Below, in pieces: positions 37,655 through 47,325 of a DNA stretch of 64,000 nucleotides. Both the position numbers and the translations under genes were made by a program. The stretch is taken from NCBI GenBank assembly GCA_027625915.1, contig JANTQA010000036.1, forward strand, positions 9,073,001-9,137,000, written 5' to 3'. Under the pieces are notes generated by a model, which was not told where the DNA came from, ran no database searches, and saw only the letters and a program-made list of their open reading frames with translations. Numbering within the stretch: position 1 is the first letter of the stretch; each line of letters opens with the position of its first letter. The stretch comes from Anaeramoeba flamelloides (lineage: Eukaryota; Metamonada; Anaeramoebidae).

Positions 37655-39134
37655 TAAGTATTTATCATTATAATTCATAGAAAATCTTTAAGTTCATTTG
37701 TTTTGAAATCGTTTTTCTTTTTAATCCACTTTTCTTGGAATTTGTATATTTTTATATTTATATTTATCTTTTTTTATTTCCAGGTTATTCATAAATTCAT
37801 GTATTTATTTTTTGCAATTAGTATGTAACCACTGGATATTTTTCCTTTACCCCCCTATAGAAGAAGAAGTATTAAAAAGTGGAAAAAATAATAAGTTATT
37901 ATTTTATCATTAATCAAGAGCTTCATTGTTAGATATTTTTCAAATTCAAATAATTATAATCTACATATATTTTTTTCGAAATTTAATTCAAACATTTATC
38001 CAATATTGAGGACTATTATCTCAAAAAATGACCATGAATCTAAGGGAAAAAAGGCTATAATATTTTAGAAATTGTTAAGAAATTCGAATAATAAATTTAT
38101 TATATATATATTTATATTCTTGAGAATCCAATAATGGTCAATAATTCACTTTTTAATTATTCAAACGCTTATTAACTTGATTTTTTTTACAAAGTGTTAA
38201 ACAATAAAAAGTTAAAAAACAAAAAAAAAACAAAGTGAATTACAATTATATGTATATATATTACTAAAATTTTTATTTTGAAACTTTCAATGAGAAGGTT
38301 TGTGAAGAATATTATTCCACATATATAATCACATTACATGTTTATAAATTCGCACCGTTTATTTGTATTTTATAAGACCTTTATTTGTTTCATCTTTTCT
38401 TTTTTTGCAAAAAAAAAAATCATCAAAATAAAAAAAAACTAAATTTCAAAAAGAAAAAAAAAGTAAAAAAAAACTTAAAAATTATCAAATTTAGAAAAAA
38501 GTAATTTCTATCTCTAAATTAAAAAATTATTTTGATAAGAATTTGGTATATAATAATAATAATAAAAGAACTTCAAATAAAATTATAAAGTGGTTAAAAA
38601 TTTGTTTCCAAAATTCTTTTTACAAATGTTTTTATCGAAATATCCAATAACAAAGAATTTTGTTCAAAATTTAAATTAAAAAGGATTAAATTATAGAAAT
38701 TAAACAATAAATACAAAAAATTGGATTAGAATCGAAAGAAAATATGGATAAAAAATCCAAATGATGAATCAGAATTATTATGATTTTCTCGATAGAATGA
38801 AAAAGAAATAATTATCTGATAACCAAACCAACCAATCTAAGAAATATTTATTTCTGGGTGGTGTTGAAAATATCATCTTCTATTTGATTAAAAGTAGCAT
38901 TGGGTGGATTCTATTTGATTAAAATTAGAATTAAAATTATAATTTAATTCAATCAAGTTTGATTTAATTAAATGAATTTTAATTTCTGGAAATCCCAGTG
39001 ACTTTTTGCATCATTAATTGTTTTTTTTTTTTTTTTTATGACAAAGTAATATTTTTTTAATCTTGATTATTAATTCATTGAAATTATTTATTCCCCACCA
39101 ATTTATTTCTCCACGGGGCTCATATCCAATTTTT

Positions 39135-39138
<4 letters not shown>

Positions 39139-39180
<42 letters not shown>
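39139..39180. repeat. AT dinucleotide run
   Basis: About 42 bases of TA repeats with one G interruption. Confidence 0.95.
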
Positions 39181-39587
39181 AATCCAAAATTTGTTTCCAT
39201 TTTTGTTTTTGTTTTGGTTTTTTTTTAATCCACGCTATGAAATTTTAATTAAAGACATCCGTAAAATCAAAATTTAACTTTTTTTTATAATTTTTGGAGT
39301 TGTAATAACTGAAGAAAATCATAAGAATTTTTCATAAAACGTCAAATCATTCAAATTTCACTGTGTTGTATGGTGAGTTCAACCCCTTAATAATTTTAAA
39401 TAATAATATTTTTCAATTGTCACAAGAGCTCCATTTTGCCAAAACATTTTAAAGAGGAAATCTTTACAATCTATCTACATTCAGAATAATAATTACTGAT
39501 GATCTGTTGTGTGTTTTCAATTTTAAGTCATTCCCCAACCCCTTCAAGTTAGACAGGAAAAAGCTTCAAACAAAATTATTATATTAA

Positions 39588-39771
39588 GTACTGGTATTTG
39601 AATTATCAATGTGGTAAAATTTTCACTTCCTTTTTCAATATTTTATTTTTTTATATATAGAAATCGAAACCACAAATTACAACCTACCTCTTTGGAAACT
39701 CTATTTGAAAAAGTAAAATACCGAAAAGGAAGTGAAAATTCTTTCCCCTTAATTACTCAAGCACCAGTATC
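39588..39771. mobile_element. Small TTAA-bounded foldback element F (184 bp)
   Basis: TTAA lies on both sides (39584-39587 and 39772-39775). The left arm carries TACTGGTATTTG and TTTTCACTTCCTTTTTC; the right arm carries the inverse of TACTGGTGCTTG and TTTTCACTTCCTTTTC. A rearranged relative lies at 51618-51720. Confidence 0.6.
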
Positions 39772-40190
39772 TTAATTATGGGTGTTCGAATATTACGAGA
39801 ATTTTGAAGCTTACAAACACTTTTTCCAAAGAAGCGTGTTTCCTCAAAACATTAAACGCAACTAAAAAAAGATCAGAATTTACATTGAAAAAAAATCTAA
39901 AATTTGATGAAAGAAAGTAACTAAATACAAAAAAAATAAATTTTTTTTTGATGAGTGGTTTCAGGTTAACTTTTATTTGTAAAATAATTCTTAAAATAAC
40001 AAAAAAATTGAACACAATTAAAAAAAACTGGAATAAAAAAAAAGTTAAATTGTTCAGAGAATAAAAAAGGATTCAAAAAAGTCAAAAAAAAAAGAGAAAA
40101 GGAGAAAAAAAAATTATAAGAATTTTAAAAACAAAAACCTTAACAAATATAAAAACCGCATAATAACGCCTTTTAAAAAAGAAAGAAGCT

Positions 40191-41108
40191 TTATTTCTCT
40201 TTTTTTTCTTCTTGTTGTTGTTCTTCTTTTTCTTCAGTTGTTTCTTTTTCATTCTTTTTGAGTAAGACAGTTTTACAGGTGCCGAGGTTTTTAAAAACTT
40301 TTTGCACTCCTTCGGAAACTTCTGATGCAGCGTCAGTAAATTTTAAGTGGAAAATGGCGACGAGGAAATTGTAATAGTGTTTAATGATATCGTGACAAAA
40401 GTTACAGAAACATTTACATTTTTCTGATCCTTTTTTTTTATTTTTAGCGTGGCCAGCTAACTTTCTGAGGAGGTAAAATGTTTTGAAAAGTGCTACATAT
40501 CGTACAACGAACCAAAATGTAACAAAAAATTTGTTGTCAATGGTTTCTTCGTTATCGTTCTTGCTGACGTTAAGTAATGTTTCACCTTCTTCTTCTTCAC
40601 CTTCTTCATCATTTTCTTCTCCCTCTTCTTTTTCGGGCTCTGGTAAAAGCATGTCAATCAATTTAAACGAGGAAGTTGCAAATTCAACAAGCTTGGGGCA
40701 CATTCCTTCATCTTCGTTTTTGTTCTCGACTTCGTCGTCAATTGCTTTCTTAATCTGGTCGACATACTTTTTAAAGAACATGTTATAGACGCTTTCCAAG
40801 AGACCCCAAATTGCGCAATTACAAAAGTAATTTAAAAACTGGAAACCAATGTTGTCAACCATTTTGATCATGGTTAAAAAGGTTGTGATGACATGTAAAA
40901 TGAATTTTTCGAGCATGTCTGTTGGTGTTTTCAAATATTTGGCATACTCTTCCTTGGCGTTTTCATACATTTCAAAGACCATTTCAATGACTTCCTTGAT
41001 GTGGGCTGGGAAAATGAAGTCGGGTGTTTTCAAGTTTGGAAGCTTTTCATAAAATGGTTCCTTTATTTCTTTTGTTTCTTCTGTTTGTTTGGTTTGTTCT
41101 TCGGTCAT
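40191..41108 (-). CDS. Unrecognised acidic protein with hydrophobic helices, single exon
   Basis: A 305-residue intact frame with an ATG start, clear codon structure and higher GC than its surroundings, so I take it as real. The N-terminus is Glu/Lys/Thr-rich (1-20). Residues 64-114 contain two adjacent hydrophobic or amphipathic helices (FILHVITTFLTMIKMV, FQFLNYFCNCAIWGLLESVY). Residues 158-178 are almost all Glu/Asp. Residues 194-218 are strongly hydrophobic and aromatic (FFVTFWFVVRYVALFKTFYLL). A Cys cluster, CKCFCNFC, lies at 231-238, followed by another amphipathic stretch, and the tail is a Lys/Glu/Gln repeat. I do not recognise the family. The alternation of charged tails and amphipathic helices suggests a membrane-associated protein, in the general style of PEX11 or lipid-droplet proteins, but that is only an analogy. 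Confidence 0.8.
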   Translation of the reverse strand: MTEEQTKQTEETKEIKEPFYEKLPNLKTPDFIFPAHIKEVIEMVFEMYENAKEEYAKYLKTPTDMLEKFILHVITTFLTMIKMVDNIGFQFLNYFCNCAIWGLLESVYNMFFKKYVDQIKKAIDDEVENKNEDEGMCPKLVEFATSSFKLIDMLLPEPEKEEGEENDEEGEEEEGETLLNVSKNDNEETIDNKFFVTFWFVVRYVALFKTFYLLRKLAGHAKNKKKGSEKCKCFCNFCHDIIKHYYNFLVAIFHLKFTDAASEVSEGVQKVFKNLGTCKTVLLKKNEKETTEEKEEQQQEEKKEK

Positions 41109-42009
41109 CTAAATTTTTAAAATATAAATTTATAATTTTTGAAAGGTAATCAAAAATATGGAAAAATAAAAAAAATAAAACACTTTGTTTGAACTTTCAC
41201 TTTTGCTATTGTTCTGTTTTGGATCTATTAATCCCGTAGAATTATTTCTATGTCTTGGAAATCGTGTTATTTGAGAATACAGAGTGATGACATCATATAA
41301 TTATTTTTTCCAAACTTCCTTTCTTTTTTTAGGTAAAATTCTTCTGTTTTATTCCATGACAATCTGTGTGATATGAAGAGTTCAGATTACACCCTTTATT
41401 CAGATGAAATGGATTTGAAAAAACTCTTATTTTGAAAAATTTCGAAGAGTTTATGTAAGTTTTGATTGTTTTTGATCGTTATTTTTTATTTTTTTAAAAC
41501 CAGATATTTTTTATTTTTCACTTTTCACTTTACACTTTGTACTTTTTTAGAATTAAAAAAATTGGTTTGTTCGTGTAGCACCATGTTTTAATTCCCAACA
41601 CAGCCCTCAAAGAATTACCAATTTATTCGTATCTGATCTTTTTCGAAATTTTGAGTACACATTTTGTTGAATAATTTTGAATTTTGAGACAAACCAAGAA
41701 TAAAATCGAAGAAACCAAATATTTGTTTTTAATTTTTCAGAACTGTTTTGTTTCAAAATAGATTTAAAAGTAAAAAATCTCATTCTTTTGAAACAAAAAA
41801 TTTGGTTTTTCAAATTTTTCTCTTTTCCTTTTTTACTTTTTATTAAACTTCAGTCTTTAACCCAACTTTTCTTTCCAAATAATAACGAAATGTTCTAACT
41901 TTTCATATAAGGGTTAGGTTATAATTATTTTTTTTAATAATTATGTAAATCTAAACAATCTTGAACTAAAATTAAGAACCAATCCAAAAAAAAATTACCA
42001 TATCTTCAA

Positions 42010-43150
42010 TTTGAAAAAACCAAGTAAAAGGCTGATTACTATAAAATCAAACTTAGCTTTTAAATGGTTTTTTTTCAGAAAATGAATTATTATTTTTTAA
42101 AAATTTGATCCAATTTTTACTCATTTTTGAAAAAGTTCCAAATTCAACAACTTTCTGAATTGTTTTCAAAAAAAAATATTTTCAATGTAGAAGATTGAAA
42201 TCTTATGAACTCTCAAAAAAATGTACAAAAACACACTTCAAAAAAAAGACCACAAAGTTTTGAAATTACTCAGATGAAAAAAAGAACTTTATTAAAAAGA
42301 AATTACAATAATTATTTTAAACTTGAAAAAATATAATTTATTGATTCAAAGTATAGTTCAAATCATTTTTTTCTTTTAATAAAATTAAAAAATAACGAGA
42401 AACAAAACCCAAATCATAAAATTAAAAATCGCCCCAAAATACTATTTTAAAACTATGGGAAATTCAACTTATAATCTAAAGAAATAATTTTTAATTTGAT
42501 TATTATTAATAAATAATTATTAATCACCCATTCTTAATTATTTCAGTGATAGAATTAACAATCCGTAGATTAAATATATAACTTACCAATAGGTGTTGCA
42601 ATTATTTCTCATTTTTTTTAAATATTTTTAAGCAAATCTAACGAATTCAAACAAATAATACTGATAAAAAAAATAATTATAAATATTATCAAATAACTGA
42701 TTAAAATAATAATAATTCCTTGTTTATACTCTGAGTGTTTGAAAAAATATATCGTCTAATCTTTTAAATTTCAAAAAAATTTAATTAATTATTGATAATA
42801 AAATAAATGATCAAATTTTTTTTTGATCAACAATACTTGTTTTATTCTTAAGTATTTTTAAAATAAGAATAAATTTTAAAATATATTTATTGATATAAAA
42901 TATTTAAAATTACTAAAAATGAGATTTCAACAGAATAAAAATCTTTTACAACTTTTTCTTTTTATTTTTTGTATGTCCAAAAATTTCAAAATGAAAATGA
43001 TTAGTTTCTTTTAACTGAGAATTTATTGGAAAAAATGAACCTTTTAAAAAATGATATATTATCTCTATCTAAAGTTGACCAATGATTTTATTGACCAGGT
43101 TTAATTATATTCATCTAAAAATAAGAATCCGTTTACTTATGGTAGATTCA
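42010..43150 (+). repeat. Dispersed repeat family G, copy 3 (longest forward copy)
   Basis: Collinear with the minus strand of 1487-2650 and with 23330-24186. A possible left edge is TATAAGGGTTAG near 41907. Non-coding. Confidence 0.6.
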
Positions 43151-44199
43151 CGAGAGTTATTTGTCTCTTCAAATTATTAATTTTTCCTGTTTTCTTCTCC
43201 AAAACCACCCCCCTTTCTTTTTTGGATATAATAGAATGTAACAAAATAGGCATAATGTCCTAACAAGTTTCAAAATTGAAATCTTTTTTTCACTTTTTAT
43301 CTTTTTTTTTTTTTTTTTTACGTTTTTTGTAATGATAATTCATTTCTATTTTTTTTTTATTGTAAGATCTTTGGTTACTTAGTATAAAAGTGCCATTCAG
43401 ATTTGATTGGAGCAGGGTGTATTATTGTAGAGAAACTGTATTGATTTCTATTCGAATTTTCTTTGATCTTAAATTAAATATCAACATAAACCTTTTGTGT
43501 TTTGTTGAATGATATACCTCATAATTTGCGTTCTTCAATTTTTTTAAGAAAATATATTGATTTATGAGTTTTATTTTAATGTAGATATCAAATATTCTTT
43601 GATTTAGTTAATTGTAGTATTTTTTCTTTGTTCTTCAAAGGTAAATTACCAAAACAATAATTGATATTTGAAAATAATATTTCTCACCTTTTATAGAAAT
43701 AAAGTTTATTTTTATCTATAAGAATTGAAATATTTCCATTTGAGGTTCGTTTTTTACTAATTTTCATTTTTGAATTAATGAATAAATTTTTACTTTTAAA
43801 TTGCTAATATTATTTTACTTATTATTAGTTGAAAATGGTTCGAGATTTTCATAAAACATCAATATCAATTAAAAATTGATTCTCGTTTTTTTTTCTATAT
43901 ACAACTTGATATAAATTTAAACTTTACTTATTTCAAGTTATCAATAATAGAAAAAAATATAAATAATTCCAGTGTTTTTTTTATTTGTAATATAATCAAA
44001 TTTTCATCAAAAAAGTCAAAGAAGAAAAAATTAAACATATTTATCTAATTCTATATTTAATCATTGGGTTAAGATATAATTTTTTTTATGACAAAACAAT
44101 TATTTCATAATATTTTAAATTCTAAACAAGAGACTAATAACTCGTATTTATCTTTTCTCAATGTTTAAAAGGGTTTTCTTTGTATAGTGTATGATTAAA

Positions 44200-44640
44200 C
44201 TTGCTAATTTAATTGTTTTCCCTACTTTATAGAAATAAACTATCATTTTTAAAATAAGATTATTTTTTCCTAATAACATTTTCCGTCAAAAGATCTGATC
44301 CTTTTTGTTTGAATTTTAGAGATTTAAAAAGTACAAGAAAAATTTGCAAAGAAATTTTATTCTGAAAAAATCACACTCTTGCTTATTTCTGAGATTCTGT
44401 ATACAAATAACAGGAAATTTATTCTTATTTTAATAATATCTGAAAAATAAACCAACTCTTTAAATCCTTAATGATCATAAAATATTTGATTATTTATTTT
44501 ATTTTGTAATATTTGTAAATTTTATTGAAATTGAAACGAATTAGTAAATATTCTTTGTCAAATATTATGAACAAAAAGGGTAGAAATTTACTTATTTAAA
44601 TCTGTTATTTGATAATTTTTCTTTCATTTCTTATTTTTTG
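44200..44640 (-). repeat. Dispersed repeat family G, copy 4 (partial, reverse)
   Basis: Shares CGTCAAAAGATCTGATCC and AATATCTGAAAAATAAA with the copy at 1487-2650, in the same (reverse) orientation. It is inverted relative to copy 3, which ends about 1 kb to its left. Confidence 0.5.
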
Positions 44641-47325
44641 TTATTAGAAAGACCAATTTGAATTCTTTTTATTTATTTGAGAATATTTAAAAAAAATCAG
44701 AAATAATAATAAAACACATTGATGACTTTAATCTTTGGTTTATTACTAATATAATGGATGGATTGGGATTCTCTTATGAAGTGTTGTTTCAAAATAATCA
44801 TACGAAAAGGTATTTCTTAAGATTAAAAGTTGCTGATAAATTCTAATAAAATTCAAAAAATTTTTAGTTCAATTTCCATTTTTATAAATCTTTGAACTGT
44901 TTCTTTTCTCAAAAGTTCTTAACAAAGAATTTTTTGAATAACAACTAATTTTATAGAGTTTCTTAACACTTGACTTTATAAAATGCTTTATTCAACGCAT
45001 GAGTATAAAAATTTCAAAAAGGAAAATCAACAAAAAATTTCCAAAAATAAATTACAATTTATCAGCAATTTTTACAGATCTTATCAACTTATTTTCGGAG
45101 ATTTTTCAATTCAATTGTTGGGTTATTTTTCTCATTTTTGTTAATTAAAAAAATGAAAAAATGGATTAAAGGTGTTATTTCAATAAAAAAAAGATATTTT
45201 TTCAAAGTTTAAAATAATTATTTTAATTTTTTTAAAATTATGTAGAATTTGTATATTGAGTTATTTTCAAAACTTAGTGGTTTTATTTTTATAGTGTATT
45301 TTTGAGACTTCTTACAGTCATGCTATAATCTCTTTCTTCAAAGAATATATTTTTTTGAAATAATTTGGAACAATCACTAGAGTAAATATGGATTGTTGTA
45401 AAAAATAGAGTTATTACAATTTTAGAGATAAATTATAAGTTCCGTGTAATTATCACAAATTCAGTTAAACTATTATTTTCCAAATACAAAACAAAAATTT
45501 TTTGGTTCAAATTCCAAAATAGTTTTCTAATCTTATAAATTGAAGTAAAACCTAAGATCTTTACAGCATAATTTCGTAAATGATATTTTTAGACATTAAA
45601 CGAAACTTACTTAGTTGAGCTCTAAGACATACTTTTTAAACTGCTATTTTGATTGCAATAGTAATTATTATTATACATTTTGGAAAATTGAAATAAAAAT
45701 TTTCATTTATTAATTCGAAAATAACAGTATTAAATAATATATCTGATCATCTTAATAGACTTATAATACTTTTAATAAAAAATCATTTGGTAACCTACCA
45801 ATCTTTCAATTTTAATATTAAAAAAAAAACATTTTTCAAACAAAGTATGGGTATTTACCAAACAATTTAATATTTAAATTCCCTATGGGCCCAAAAATCA
45901 AAACGGGGGTTACATTTATAATTACCAAAATGTAAATAGTGACATAAAACTCTTTATTTATTTCTAAAATTGTAAAAACTCTATTTTTTACGACAACCCT
46001 TATTTACACTCGTGAAGAAAGAATTCTAATTCAAGAACCAAAATTTTCTATTCAATTGGATCGGGATTTTTTCCGTTTTACAAAAGTAGAGAAACAATTT
46101 TAAAGACTGTATAAAAAAAATTAATTTCCATAAAATAAAAAGACCTAACATTTTGAACATAAGAATTGGGAAAGTATATAGGTTTTTTGAATTCCATTCT
46201 TAAGTTCACTGATAATGAATTATTTGTTTAGATTGGTCAGATTAATAAGAATGAACAAAATTCCAATCTGGTTTTGAGAAAATTGTTGGTAAAAAAAATG
46301 AGAAAATTTTTTCCCATTTACATTTGAACAATTCACAAAAAAGATCTTTAAGTAAATTAATAAGGAAAACGAAAATTTGAATGTATTTGAACAATTGAAA
46401 ACGAAAAACAGTTCAATGGTTGGAGATTGAGTAATTGATGAAAAAATAAAATACCTGCCTTACAAAAAGCTAAGTTTTTCAAATTTTTTCGCCATGAGGA
46501 GAAAATTAGTGACTCTCCATATCAATTAAATAGAAAAACTGTTTTTGGTGAAGACTTTAAAATCAAAAAATTGTCCGAGTTAACCAATGTCTCAAAAAGT
46601 TTAAAAATTTGGTTATGAAAAATATCAATTTTGGAAAAATTCGACTTATTAAATACTTGTCTGTTTAAAATTATCAGTTTCAAGAGAACAAAACCAGTTA
46701 AAAATATCGTGTTTGTTCACTTTTTTACCTTTGATTTCTAAATTGTTTCAAATTGTGGATAAAAATCTGTAAATAACTTTTGACAAATCCGTATTAGTAT
46801 TTTTTTTGCCTATCAGAACATGGTATCATTCTGTTGACTTAAGAACTCTTCACCGTTCCTCTTGTAGTAATAGCGATATTGATTCTTTTACCAAGAATTG
46901 GAATTATTAAAGTGAATCTTGGGTTTTTTGACAATAAAAGGAGAAACTTTTGAACAAAGCACTTTCCCAAAAATAACAATATGTTAATTTTGAAAAGAGA
47001 TCAAAAGAAAATGTATATCCTAAAAACTGAAAACAAACCTGATCACTATTTTATGACATCAAAAATACTTGATAAATAATTTTTTTTGTAAAAAAAAAAA
47101 GAAAATAGACAAAATCTGAAAAAAGAGAAATTAAAACCAAGAAAATCAAAAGGTGTTGACAGATAATTGGTTATAATTTCAATATTTTAATCATTTTTTT
47201 CTTTGTTTTATTGTGATTTATTTTGCAATTCACTTCAATTAATTTCCACAAAAAAAATTTTTTTTTTATTGAACACAAAAACTGAAAAAACATCAAAAAG
47301 TGTCTCTTTCTTAATTTCTTAAAAA

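Larger units (their letters stand above)
34074..40190. other. Intergenic region, 6.1 kb
   Basis: The region lies upstream of the F-box/WD40 gene and downstream of the 40191-41108 gene, both on the minus strand. It holds the CACTA-like element 35187-35884, MITE D2, an AT run at 39139-39180 and the foldback F at 39588-39771. No gene was seen; the open frames near 35263, 36522, 37054 and 39776 look random. Confidence 0.55.
41109..47325. other. Intergenic region, 6.2 kb, divergent promoters
   Basis: The region lies between two genes pointing away from each other, so both promoters should be here. It holds repeat G copies at 42010-43150 (+) and 44200-44640 (-). No gene or RNA was recognised. The DNA just before 47326 has a long A/T run (47255-47270) and a pyrimidine-rich stretch, as seen before other starts. 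Confidence 0.55.

Noticed and set aside
43835-43865. GGTTCGAGA resembling a tRNA T-loop
   Set aside because: No matching T-stem of five pairs, anticodon arm or acceptor stem could be built around it.
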